DNA from: Melastoma dodecandrum
Lineage: Eukaryota > Streptophyta > Magnoliopsida > Myrtales > Melastomataceae
DNA: 64,000 bases
Direction of reading: 5' to 3'
Assembly (NCBI GenBank): GCA_029817715.1
Contig: JARUPY010000606.1
Location: 8,804,001-8,868,000, forward strand
How positions within the stretch are numbered: position 1 is the first letter of the stretch; every line of letters starts with the position of its first letter. This document shows, in pieces, positions 22,487 to 35,562 of the stretch. The notes under the pieces are model-generated. The model saw only the letters and a program-made list of their open reading frames with translations. It was not told where the DNA came from and made no database searches. The position numbers were made by a program, and so were the translations under genes.

Positions 22487-23325
22487 ATTTTCGCATTTGG
22501 TTTTGAAACTTAGTAAAAGATGGAATTATCATTGTTTATCTAATTGTGGTTGGGAGGTCTTCAAAGAACTCAATTTCAATTTTTGGCCAAGAAATTTGTT
22601 CTTAGAAATATCAAGTTTCCACACATTTAGTTAGAAAATGAGTTCCAAGGCTCGCAAAATGAAAACAACGATTTCCTCGGGAAACCTCAACTTCTTCGAG
22701 GAACTTACTATATTATGAACGAGTCATTTAAAAGAGATATAAATTCATTGTTCTAAGTAGTGAATTCATCTTCTTATTAAATGTATTCTTATGAACTCAT
22801 TGTTCCCTTTGAAGAACCTCCAAATCTTAATTCGTTTTTCGTAGAGTCGTAAACTCTTAAAAAGCATCACTAACAAAATCAAAATGCTGTTTTCAAAGCA
22901 TTTTACATAAACTTTTATAGCAATAACTGTCATCTTACAACATTCTCATACGATAAGACACAAGTCTTTTTTTTAGAAGTTTGAGGGAAAGGAAAAGAAA
23001 GAAAAATTTAGAATTATGAAAGATGGATATTATTCGTTCTCGAAAAAAGTTAATAAATTACACACCATTCTTGCTAAAATAGAATAAAAAGCCCTCTCTA
23101 CCTTCTACAACCTACTCAAAAACTCGCTATGTGAGAGCTCTTACCCTATTCCGCTCAGACCGCGACAGCTTATCACCCATTCATTCTTCACGTCTCAAAA
23201 CCTCTGGATTGGCCTCCCACCATGCCGCAATAACCATTAGCATCCCATAAACTAGGTCAGATTCAAGCTCCAAGCATGTTGGTAGCGCCAGACCAGGCTT
23301 CTTGTGAAGGTTTCTAATCCATTCC
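22487..23325. other. Intergenic and 3' region of CPSF160 gene
   Basis: There is no coding frame. It must contain the 3' UTR of the gene ending at 23326, but I could not pick a convincing poly(A) signal on -. An A/G-rich stretch lies at 22985-23010. Confidence 0.5.
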
Positions 23326-26300
23326 TCACAAGAAGCTTGTACCTTGAGTAAGGTCATTCAAATTGGAGAGTATCTGGGAACGGGTTGTCCCTATCTGTTG
23401 GGCTATTCCCAACTGTTCATCCAAGGAGAGCATTTCATAACTGCATATTAGGAAAACCTGAATCAGCTCCAACTGATTAAGCTGACATAAGATTGGACAG
23501 AATATTTCTGATTCTAAAGCAAAGTTATCATTCCAAATCTGGCCTAGGCTTATCAGACATTCTGAAATGGCACAAGAACAATAATCGACCAGTATAACCA
23601 TCCTTCAGCTTAGCAAGACCTGCGGTTCATCAACATACTCAATCAGCCCGGCCAAAGATTAAAGTATTCCTGATTCTACCAACCATAATGGCCACTAGCT
23701 GCACAGTGCTTCAAGCACAAAACCTACACAAGACATGAACAAGAGCTCTAACCACACTATCTAACTAAACTACCAACCCGATGGCCACCTTTAGTTCCTT
23801 GTATGAACATGATCAGGGTCATGGATTGTTCCCAAAGAGTTTAAAAAACAACCAGGTAAAGAAAGAGAATACTTACTCGCTCAGCAATTCGCAATCAACT
23901 ATGCTGTCTGGCCCAGGACGATGTGCCCTGCCACAAGAGCGGAACTGTCGGAAGGATTTCGGGTTCAATCCAGCAACATGCGGAACAGCGTCAACCAGCT
24001 TCTTCTGGAGTGACTGTAGCCTCCGGAATGTAAGTTCATCAAGAGGAGCGACACAACCAATGCTTCCGTCAAGTGTACCAAAAAGAAGAGCAAACCGGTT
24101 GGTCTTGTCAGAAACAACACTGCCGCTTGTTTGACCTGATGTAGAAGGAAGCATCTGCAATCTTAGGAATTTTGTTATATGAGCTCCTACATGAAATTCC
24201 GCACGTGAAAGCAGCTTCTGCCCCTTCCAACTCTCTGACATCTTGGGTGCATAATAAAATACCTGCATGAAAAAATAGCTAGTCACCGCTAAAGAAAAAA
24301 TTAGAGGACAAATTCAAAGCTCGCTGTTAGGCTTTCATGAAATCTTGCTTCCGATGATAACCCTTGAAGTGTAATTCAAGGACCGAGATACACTTTACCC
24401 AGGGAATGACAGATTGATGACACTTCAGAAATACCCATCATGATCTCACAGTACTCACGCATAGAGGCATTGCAAGTAAAATGTAGTAAAAACCTGGATA
24501 TTTTTCTGTTCATCAGATACAACCAGACTCAAGGTACTCCCATCTATAAGAAATTCCGTCGCAAAACAATCGAGTGACCCAAAATCCTTAGCCAACAGAT
24601 TCAGCTGAGCGCCTTGCTCTTTCCAGCTAAGGAAGTATATGCTCTTATGAATGTCGCCTAATAGAATGAAATTTTTAACCTGAAAGAAATCCACAAAATA
24701 TATAAGGCAGGGAGATGGCATGGCAAGATTTAAAGGATCCAACAATCACATTTATGCCAGCCATGTCAATCTCAGTGAGAAGCCAACTGCAATCACACTG
24801 ATTTATCGTTAACACAGGGCATGCAAAGCCCCTCAAAGACAGCACAATACTAGATCACAGATAGCGAGACTCGCTCCTTTTCTACAGACACACTTCTCAC
24901 TGCAACTACAAGTCCCAGCTGAAAATGCATAGATTCGGCTTCATTACACTCACCACATTCAAGCTGACAACATGAAGGGGTGGAGCGTCATAGAATGCAA
25001 CGCCATTCAACTCCACTCCAGACCATTTATGTAATATTATCTTGGGACCAGATGCTATTAAGAGTTGACCTTGAAGTGAGGCTACAGCTGATATAGCGCC
25101 TTTTAATTCCTTTGAGTACACTTCCGTCGCCTGATCAAGAGATGATATTTCATGAATATGGAAAGTGAAAAGTCAGATACAGGAACGTTTAATAAAGATC
25201 TAAACAAAGAGAAAAACTAAGAATCTTTGGATGCATACCACAACTTGAGAATTGTCAGCACTTTTGGCAACAGAAAACAAAAGTATGCGTCCTCTCGCTG
25301 CTACATCCTCACCTTGCACATATGCAGTTCCAACCGCTAAAACAGTCTCATTCTCTCTCGTGGTTGTATTCTGTAATGGCAACAATAAAGCATATTACAG
25401 ATGAAAGGTCATGAGTTGCATTTTTAATAGGAGAAGATTGGAGAGACAAAACTGCAAACTCACAAAGAGCGTAACAACTCTGACTGTCAATGCATTCTCA
25501 GAATTTTGCATGGGAATTGTAGCCCTGGTAAGCCAAGGTCCACCTGACTTTTCTTGTTCTAGTATCCGAACCTCAAACTCTTCAACTGTGTAGGTCTGAT
25601 GAACCTCATCGGGACTAACACTCTGATTCTCAAACTGATGGGTAGCTTCTTGATCAACAAGAGATGATAAGACCTGATTTAGTGGCCTTTGAACCTGTGG
25701 TGAACATCACAGGATTAATGTGCCATCATCATACACCATCAAGAAATAATAAGGAACAATATTATCTAACCGCTGTCAATAATACCAATCAAATGCAAAA
25801 CCATATATTTGAAAGCTAAGACCAGAGAATTCCTCGAATCTTTAAAGTGAAGATAAAAGGATTCTTCGAATCTTTAAAGTGAAGATAAACTGATTCCTCG
25901 AATCTTTAAAAGTGAAGATAAAAAAGGATCAAGAGCATATTACCCAGAAAACAACAAGCATTCCTGGAAGTAAATTATTGTTACAAAAGATAACATCAAG
26001 ACCTGGGAAACTCAATCAAGACAGGAGGCACTGGTTCAACTGAAGATGCTAGATATCTATTATTTCACATGCAGATTTATTAAGCACCATAAAAGCATTT
26101 TGGACCGTGTACAGATGAGTACACCATTCCCTACCTCCCAAGTATTCAGCCCTGCTTTGATAAACATCCTTGAGAATGTAGCTTACAATAGAGAATGAAA
26201 CAGACCACATCATCGTTAACCCAACAATCTGAAGCATGGGAAGGAATGCTGCATCATATTCCTAACATGCAATACTAAACTGTACAGTTTCGTAGAAGCA

Positions 26301-29300
26301 TCATTCAAAGAATACTAGTTTGTCAAGTCTGAATGCTTACAGGAACTGAAATTATAACAGGATAGAGATTCTTCTCGGCAAAATAAGTAACTTGATGTGG
26401 AGTCCCTTTAAGCGGAACCTGAATCATGTCAAATAGAAAGATAAGACTACCATTGCACTAGGAAGTGCTATCCACGAAGTACAAAACTAATGCATACCTT
26501 TTGAACAGGCCAGTAGTTGTCATATGAAGAGTCAGTCGGTAGTTGGCAAATTTTCAAAATCCCCTGAGGAAAAAAGACAATTTAATTGTTGAAGAAGGAA
26601 TAAAGCTTGCGCTTAGGATCATGAAGGAGGAGTCTGATAAGCCAACCTGAGATGTCACATATATTAGTCCATGGTTACAATTGACATTGTGAAGGACGGT
26701 GAATGCAACAATTGTCCTGTCACATAACTGCACATGATAACCATATCAAAACCCTTGAACAGAATACATTCTTTGAAAAGCCCATGCCAATGAAGAGAGC
26801 ATGAGAACTTTTCATAACAAGAATCCAGTCAATGAATACAAAGATGTGATGTGTTAAAGGCAATGGGATCTTACGTATCCGCAGCAAAGGAATGCTATTC
26901 CAAAGAATTAATAGCAATTCCAAGCTGATTGAACAAAAGGTGGTAATACATGATAGAGGATCTCCTAAATTTAAAAAGTTAATAAACAAAAGAAACAAGG
27001 GAAACAGATAAAGATGCCTTGCAGGATGGGAACCAAAAGGTAAAGTGCATAAAAACCGTTCCCTTATGATCACCATTAGATTTGCCAGCTAAAACTTGCA
27101 TTATACAAAAATGGTCTGAGTTTGTGGAGAAGAAACACACCTGTTTTTTTTTTTTGGTAGTGAAGGATAGATATCATTAGATAAGGATCGTCTGGGGTTT
27201 TAGGTTACAGATCCCATGTTACAGATCGTCTGGGGAAACACATCTGTTGGGAGTTAACATATTCTTGATATACAAAGGCTTTAGGGATGATTTGTCTTTT
27301 TTGACAGTACATTAAGTTTAATGCATGGGAAATTTTATATGAATAAAGACACCAAAAACTAACCTGTGGGTGCACTCGCAAGCGATCTCTGATAACCATG
27401 AACCAAGATGGCCTAGATCCACAAAGAAATAAACCTTGATATCCTCCAATATTGTTAAAAGTGGTGATTCTATTAGATGGGTTTTCTCCAGTGGCTTCCT
27501 CCCTAGTGTACATGTCCAATGGGACCCGAACAAATCGTAGATTTCTTAGCCTTGAAGCACTATCAATGCCTTTTTTAGTATATCTGTCATTAGAAACTGC
27601 ATTTTCAGATTTGACATTGGCTTCTGAACCTTCGAATATATAGGCTTGATAGGACAGGATCGTCCCATCATTCAATATTCCAAAAAGATAGGGACGACTA
27701 TGCTGTCCCGACCATCTATACATGGCTAATTCCACAACCTTGAATGGCTGTAGATTCTCTTTCCTTTGTTGGGAAGCAGTTTCATCTGAACTCTTCAATG
27801 ATTCCTTATTAGACTGATGTTTTGGCTCCTGCATAAATTCATCAATGATGTGCATTTTCCCAGAAACAAACTTATCCACAGTATAGACACAACTGAAGTT
27901 AGGCACGTCAAATATTTCCAGGGAACCATTTTCGTAGCAGACTACACAATATGTATCACCCTGCTCTTGTGGCACGCCATCTACGCCATCACCGGTGCCA
28001 TCAACAACAGTGGTAAGCCACGCATCCATCCTTGCCTTGCGAAGCCAAGGTTCTAATCCTTTATCATGATAAAGTGTACAGGCAGATACAGAATAATTCG
28101 AGCTATGAAATGATGCTGGACTGATCACTGATATTGTGCATGTTAATGTATCTGTGAATTGAAAAGCCAAACTGTCGTTGTCAGACTCCATGGAAGGACA
28201 GATTTAACAACATGAGCCAAAGTGTATTCAAAAAGCTAATGCGCACTCAACATTGCATGACATTTCTGGCTAGACACAAAAATCCTATCTTGATTTCCAT
28301 TAGCTGACCACACTACAAACAGGGTTCCCGTTCCCATAGAAATCTTTGATAGGTAAGCAAGACAGGAGTTATTTCATCTACCATGTCTCTGCAGCAACCA
28401 ACTGTTAAAATGATAGAACTAAGCAGTGGCGCATGATTGAACATCATACATCAATTAGATGGTGTCATTCACTGCTGAAGCAAGATGGGAAATACTTCAA
28501 CTATGATATCTCTGAAGCACCCATCTATTTAACTGATAGAACTAAGCAGTGGTGTATGATTGAATATACCAAGTCAACTAGATGGTGCCATTCACTGTTG
28601 GCTCCCTCTTTCGACACTCTTAACATTTAGGCTTCAGAATATAATTTAAAAATAATAGATAACTGTATTGGCAACATACCTCCACCAAGAAGACGAATGC
28701 TGCCGTCACTCATCTTCAGTAATACATATGGATCAGCAATGGAAACAGTTGAAACAAGACAGCTTTCCGAACTAGGTTCAGGATTTGGAGCTGCCAAGCT
28801 CAACTCTTGAGTCATAGAAGAACCGTTGAGCACTCGCAAACCATGTTCAAAAACCTGAATCACTCGCCGCCTGGAATGATGGAATAAAAGTAGAAAACCC
28901 ATTAACACTTAGAAGAAGACTTGTTAACGCAATGGACATAAATCCAGTCAGTCTGACAGGTAAAACACAGAAGAAACTATGACTTCTTTAGAAATAACTC
29001 AGATCCACGTGTCATTAAAGGCGAGCACCTCGTCGCCTAGACACGACATCGATAAGGTGAAACTGAGGCATCTGCCTCAGCAAAAGGCAACGAGAGCAAA
29101 AGGTGCTCGCCTTCCTCACCTTTCCATCTCTAAGTACTTTAGAATCTCCTCTCTCCTTTAATCAGTCCCACTCATCTGTCCTCTTCCCCCCCCCCCTTCT
29201 AACATCTCCAGTCGATTCCTCCTCCAACAAACCTCTTCCTCAGACCTTCAACCATCGACACAACCTGCCTTTCAATCACTCCCCCTGCTCTTTTCATTTT

Positions 29301-32300
29301 TTCTGTGTTTCATCAGCTTAGCCAAGCAACCGAAAAAACTTCATGCTTTTCATAAGTAAAATTTCTAGTTATTATTACATCGCTTTTTTTATGAGGCGAG
29401 CACCACGGACGATAAACGACACCCTAGCACCTCAGGTGCGCCTTGTGCCTTTAATTAACACTGAGACTCGGTCAGGCGATATTTCTGCTAACTGAGAATA
29501 AATATACATAAGTACACTCAGAAACACGTTCCTCTGACCTCTTAAAGACACCCAAAAAAAGAGTACACTAAAATGTTCCCCCCTAAAGATGTTGATTCTG
29601 CATCATAGGGCTGAATAAGCAAATAGAGTCACCAATAGGATGTTCTCAGAGACAATACAATTCATTATATAAGAGCAGCAGCTCTGATAAAGAGAGGATG
29701 AGAGAGATGATTGAACACAACCCAAAAGCATCCAAATTACAGAAAACACAAAATTCATCCTGATAGAGTTCAACAAACTAACAAAATGAGAAACCATCCT
29801 TCACTTTAGGCTATAAGGATTAAGGAACATATATTCACCCACCTTCCAAAAAGATTTCCAGCAGCAACTGTTCTTCCTTGTACATAATAGTCAACACTTT
29901 CAGTGACTTCGGCAAGGAGTTCTCCAGTCTCAAGAACCTAGAACCAAAAGATAAAATAACAGCAGGAGTGTCATAGGGAAATCCAGTCATGGGAATTTCT
30001 CACACCAAGGAAGTTTACCATTGTTCGATTCTCCATACTAATAATCAAATATGCGTGATACTCTTCATCATCAACCACAAATTTAGCACTATCACTACTC
30101 CGAGAGTTCTTATGGTATACCGTCCAAATGCCTTTGCAGCCTGGTAGTTCAACCTGTAATATAAATATCAAATTCTTATTAGTTTGCTCATGTCATCGTC
30201 ACACTAAAAATTTATCCTTTTCCTCCATCAATCCTCAACTAGCAATTAATTAATTAACGGGAACCAAACAAAACAATGAAGAGATATCAACTCAACACCT
30301 CGGTGATCGCATCTGGGCGCACTGATTGCCATAAAACACATAATGCTCCATTCTTTCCGTGACCTGAGCAGCAGACCTGACGTATTACCAAGAGGCAAGG
30401 GAACATAATTAATTTTGAAAAATAAAGAACACATCCACTCCTCTCTATTCACTTATCACAATAAAAGAAGAAGAGATGAACCGGATAAGGGATGCTTCCA
30501 ACATTATGTAAAAAATGAAGATAATATAACGGCACGAGCTTATGGTACAATTAGAGAATACAAAAATCAGAAAAAGAATTATTAAGCTCGATAGAAGAGA
30601 AATTTTGCATAAAAAAGTAAATCTTGCTACAAACCAGTTCATAGTTGCTCTGCTTGGCAATTCCTGTTGCATTTGCATCAGAGTTCATCCGCAAACCATA
30701 GGCAAAATCCTTAAGCGGGCCAACATTCAGGAATGAATCTCTCACAGCAAACGAGAATGTTTTCTACATAAACGTGAAAAGAGGTCAATGTCAATACGGA
30801 ACATTAACAGGACATGACTTATTACACAGAACTGGTTTCAAAGGCAGACCATTTAACCATTTGCATAAGCTCAGCGTTCCTTCCCTGCTCCAGATTTTCT
30901 TTCAAATAGGATTGCATCAAAATGCTAACTTCTTCATAATAATAATATATTCTTTGAAAAAAAAAAGAATATACCAATAAGAAAAGAAGAAAAAACAAGA
31001 ATCCGATAGATCAAGCACCCAAAATTACAAACAACCTGCGAGGACTCTGAATTGCTAGCTGCTGAGCCATGAAATGACAGCTCCTCGCCACTAACCATAT
31101 CTTGTAAAGCATCAGATGGGGACCTTCGTAACCTTTTTGATGAAGGGGCATCAGCTTCAATGTCTCCGAACTAAATTAATCATTTAAACAATAAGCATTT
31201 CCACATGGGAATACATGACCGTAGATGCAACAGGATTTTGGAAAGTATAATAAAAACATTGATATCGAAAGAAAATTCGTTTTAATAAAATCATATCATA
31301 TTTCTCTAGACTGGGCAACAAATTTAAAAAATCAGACCTCTTCTTTAAGGCCAGATGATGATCTTGAGGTACCCACACATGTGTATTGCACGAGCAAACT
31401 ATCCCCAAGCCGACTTCCCAGGAAAAACAATGAAGTCCCCAGAGTTGAGATCCCCTGACATAAAAAAGCAAAGTCCACAGAATAGTTACCCACATCCGCG
31501 AGAGGAACCTACTTAAAAGAATTGGATGACATGCAGTTACTAACCGATGTAAGAACAGAGGCTTTCGACTTTGAAAGATCAAGTCTCTGCACAATCCTGC
31601 AATTAATCAAGGAAAAGAAAACTCTAGCAACAAAGGAAAAAAAAAAAGAAACTGAAGGCATCTAAAAACCATAACGTGTCCAGAATGAATCAGCAGCCAA
31701 TACTGAAAAGAGAAACTTCCACAGTGTAAAATTCTAAGGCTTCCTTTACAAAAAAAAAAAAAAATCTAAGGCTGTTGGTCGCTGCTATGTAACTTCAGGA
31801 TAACAACAACTACAATAGATGTGAAGGCCACAAAGTAGCGAACAAGATGAAAAGGATTCTGATGCAACCAGTGGAAGATTTTGCTAATTTTTGTTATCCA
31901 TCCGGTGTAATACTCTTTTTCTAGTTTAATGAAAGCCTTCCTACCCCCCCCCCCCCCCCCCAAAAAAAAAAGGAAAAGAAAAAGGAAAGCAATTCCAACG
32001 GCAGAATCCATGTTAGTTAAAAAAGTTCTCACCACAAAAATTGACCAATTGAAAAATATGTAATTATGTGCCTACCGTCCATCATAGACAAGGCTAAGCA
32101 GCAGCAAGTCCCCAGTTTTTGTAGACAGCAAGACTACATTGTTTAGCAACCAAGCGGAATTGGCACCATCAAGCTCAACGCTGAAACTTGATTTGGGCAT
32201 CTCTTGACTGAAATAAAACAAATATAGTATGAAGTTAGAACATTAATTAAACTTCAATCAAATGGAATCTATAAGACCAATGGTTTATGCATAACCTTCC

Positions 32301-34994
32301 TTCTGCAGGCACAGCAAAGTGGTTCAAAGCCAAAGAGCAGGAGGCCGACTGCAAAATTTAGAGGTCAATGTTATGTAGCTGAACATACATACAAGCCAAA
32401 AGAAATGCCACTTACTCAGACTTTTTATAATAATTTCAGATTAGGAAGGTCTATAAAAGTAAGGTTACATGCAGATTTATCGGGATTCCGACCCTAAGTA
32501 GTTAAACAGCAACGGGCTTACATTTGAATGGGGATTCCGACCGTAAGTAGTTAAACAGCAATGGGCTTACATTTGAATGGGGATTCTGACCCTAAGTAGT
32601 TTTGGTTTGGGTATTTGGTTTCATAAATGAGATGCAACCCTACATGCAGATTTATGCATGAAGCCATACAGTATTCATGAGAAATTACAAAAATTAAATT
32701 ACCACTATATATATTTGTTGTTTACTGTGTTAGAACCAGCAAATTCAATATATAATTCAATCAGATTGGGATTTAACTGGTAAAAAATGTACACCTGGCT
32801 ATGGTAGTGTATGACGTTGGCTGAAATAACAAGCACCCCGCCAATCGGTGATGGCACAGCAAGAAGCTTGTATGAATTGCTCGGCAGATTCTGACCAAAG
32901 AAATATGATCGCAAACTAAGGAGTTAGTATGTGCATTTTATGATTTAAGGGCTTGTTAAAAGTGAAGCAACCTTGCAATAGCAGCGAGATCGATGCTCTC
33001 AAGAAAATAAAAGAGAATGTCGGATATCTGCTTTGCAATAGTTTCTGTCAGAGGATGTTGAAGACTTACAGAGGCTGACCATATCAGAGGATGCTGCTTC
33101 AATGTCGTACTGATACTAAGTGCAGAAATCATACAAGTGTGATGCTTCCATGCAGTGCGTCCTGCCCAGGTAAGCTCCACCTCATGAAGGACTACCATCA
33201 CAGGTTCGATATAGCCTGAAAAATAATGCAAGGGAAAGTGTGAAACATATTCAATAGACAGAGCAAGTTCACATCTGTAATGTAACAACTTATCTGGATG
33301 TTTTCCTTCGTGGAAACTATACATCCCTAATGAATATCCTCTAACATAGTTCCAAACTTTTGCCCCACAAATTTGCAATAACTGTCCTATTGTTATTGAG
33401 CGACCCAAAAGTTCACAGTATTCTTTGCTCAATTTCAGTGACATTTTAATGTTCTAATAAAGAATTTCCATAAGGACCCTAATAAAGCAGCTCTATTAAA
33501 CAAAATCAAATAATCGCCCGATAGATATATCTTTCATAGAATCCTAAAAGAGATTATTACAAGACCTGCACATACAATGACAAACTTATGTGTTTATAGA
33601 AATTGCTAACCCTAAAAGACAAAGTGCTTGGCAACAGAACTTAACAGTTGAGCTCCACACACCATGCACAAACACAAAATCTTTAACATGCTTCATCTCC
33701 AGATCCCGCAGGTTGATTATGTAGGACGATTCTACACGTGTATTAAGTGCGGTTCCAGCTCCAAAAGAACCCTCATCCACTACCAAGCCAGAACCAGCCT
33801 GTGCATAAAAAGTAATAGACTTCAAATCCAGGAGAAACTTGCTCACGGACAAGGAAGTCAGAAAAGATTCCATGCTCAATTGAAGGGAAGATCAAGGTAG
33901 CACATATAACAGAGATCTGATTGCACACTGAAGAAGCACCATTTGGGAAACAGAATGAAAAGCTTTGGCTGTGAGGAATAAATGTAAGCATGACAAACTA
34001 ACACTTGCAGGTAATTTTAATTGGAGACACCTCCAGTGGGTCCAAAAGGTGGGCTCTATGTAAATGAAAAAACATTGAATTACCACAGCTCGCTGGGAAC
34101 ATTATATTCTCACGGGCATTGTGATAAAACATAGAAGTTGTGTAGGGAAAATCACAGACGGGACGAAAAATGAGAAAAGGGAGCATAAGAGAAAATGGGG
34201 GAGACCTGAGCAGCCTTCAGAACTATCATTTGGGAATCGTAAACAAGGACACCACCGCATCTGCCTTGGGGATCAACCTTCACAGAAGGGCCTACAGCAA
34301 AACATTCTCTGCCTCTCTTCAGATGAAGCCAGTTCGGACCTTCAAAGCAATGCATGGATCTGGGAGGTACGAAGTCAACGAAAATCAGATACCAGGCAAT
34401 ATCGTCTTTACAAATACAAAGAGTGAGAGAAAAAAAAGGATAGTAAGGGGGTTGCTCTCATACGTTGCACAGAGTCCATGAACAGAATCGTCGAACTCCA
34501 AGACGGAAATTTTGGCATCCCGAAATGCCAGGATAATAGAATCTCTACTCCTAGAAGTAGAGTCACCACTTGTGGAGAGAACAGCCATACTTTCCACATT
34601 GCCATGCAACCTGCAATACACAGTTTTTGTCACACAAAGAAATAAAGATAAGAAGGTGTATGCATCCCCTGAACAAAAAGAAAAGGAACCTGTAATGGCA
34701 GACGAGGTCGAGGGAAACGCCAGAAACACCATCCATTAAACCACCACGCTTGGGCTCGGAGGAGGATGGGGAATCCTTTGGGACATCCTCCTGGACCCTG
34801 ACGAAGTAAACTTCGAGAACGTTGGCGGTGGTGACGATCAAATTTGGGAGGGGAAGGATCCCCCGAGGGGAGGGAAAGTCGGAGTCCAAGTTGGGGGAGG
34901 GGGTGAAGTCGGAGGGGGAGTGGGTGATGTAGCCGGAAGAGCAGTGCTCGATCCCAGTGGGCCAGTGCATCATCTTGTACGCTGCGAAGCTCAT
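23326..34994 (-). CDS. CPSF160: Cleavage and polyadenylation specificity factor 160-kDa subunit, 26 exons
   Basis: This is the large scaffold subunit of CPSF, which recognises the poly(A) signal region of pre-mRNA in the nucleus. Starting MSFAAYKMMHWPTG and ending DLTQGTSFL, the translation follows Arabidopsis CPSF160 (about 1440 aa) throughout. Exons (5' to 3' on -): 34994-34690, 34610-34464, 34359-34206, 33798-33663, 33215-33070, 32890-32795, 32348-32296, 32207-32076, 31596-31545, 31454-31338, 31170-31036, 30763-30635, 30376-30299, 30153-30019, 29937-29843, 28870-28680, 28151-27364, 26727-26647, 26563-26498, 26418-26341, 25694-25464, 25370-25239, 25130-24954, 24679-24494, 24262-23877, 23440-23326. 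All introns are GT-AG and phases join to 4341 bases, 1446 aa. The protein is expected to fold as beta-propellers with a CPSF-A C-terminal region (RAEFHVGAH, LLFGTLDGSIGCVAPL, LNPKSFRQFRS). No lesion seen. Confidence 0.96.
25829..25927. repeat. 32-bp tandem repeat in CPSF160 intron 20
   Basis: Three consecutive copies of a unit containing CGAATCTTTAAAGTGAAGAT start at 25829, 25861 and 25893. The third has a few extra A residues. They lie fully inside the intron between exons 20 and 21. Confidence 0.9.
28411..28610. repeat. 123-bp direct repeat in CPSF160 intron 16
   Basis: Sequence beginning TGATAGAACTAAGCAGTGG at 28411 recurs at 28534 with the same order of motifs (ATGATTGAA, CTAGATGGTG, CATTCACTG), diverged by several substitutions. 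It is a local duplication within the intron with no coding meaning. Confidence 0.8.
29014..29455. mobile_element. Possible small inverted-repeat element in CPSF160 intron 15
   Basis: The ends are ATTAAAGGCGAGCACCT and, in reverse complement, ATTAAAGGCACAAGGCGCACCT, so they are imperfect inverted repeats. The inside contains further GGCGAGCACC-type motifs. Size and ends suggest a miniature DNA transposon, but no clean target duplication was found. Confidence 0.35.
32482..32605. repeat. 49-bp tandem repeat in CPSF160 intron 6
   Basis: About 2.5 copies of a unit with GGGATTCCGACCCTAAGTAG followed by TTAAACAGCAACGGGCTTAC occur at a 49-base period, with A of the GGATT motif at 32485, 32534 and 32583. 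Confidence 0.88.
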
Positions 34995-35562
34995 CTCCTC
35001 TCCTCTGCTGTTTTGCTTTGGAGCGGCCGAGGTTGGGGCCCTGTCCTTGAGTGGGGGAGGGGATGAGGTGAAAATTAGGGTTTCTGTTCTTCTTGAGGGG
35101 GAGGGAGGAAAAGAGAATCACTTGGCGGGAGAGATTAATTATAATAACGTATTGAGGGCATTCGGGGCAATTTCTTTTTTTGTTTTTTGTTTTTAAAATT
35201 CTATGGAGCTATCTGGACTGGACTTAACTGTCTTCCTCTTATTACTACCTTGGTTGCAGTTGCACTCTTGATCAATGATCACGGTCCAAACCAAGCAACA
35301 ATTTCCAAATCAGTGTCTACTGCGGCTGCCAGGCCTCTCCTCTTCAATTTGATGCAACTTTCAAAACTAGGTTGTCTTTTGTGGTTACTTACCTCTTACA
35401 AATTGTAATCCTCAGTTCACATCCAAGGATCCATATAATTACAACACAATCGACTCATAATTTCATTCAAACCGGACAAGGAAACTCTCCTTTACTACGT
35501 AAAACACCACTCTTTTTATTCGTCCTGGTAAAAGTCCTAGACATTTACGTTCCAGCAGAAGA
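34995..35562 (-). other. 5' region of CPSF160 gene and intergenic DNA
   Basis: The first 120 bases upstream of the CPSF160 ATG are rich in CCTC/GGAGG-type sequence and probably hold the 5' UTR and core promoter; no TATA box is clear, as is common for housekeeping genes. 35140-35560 contains nothing I recognise. Confidence 0.45.
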
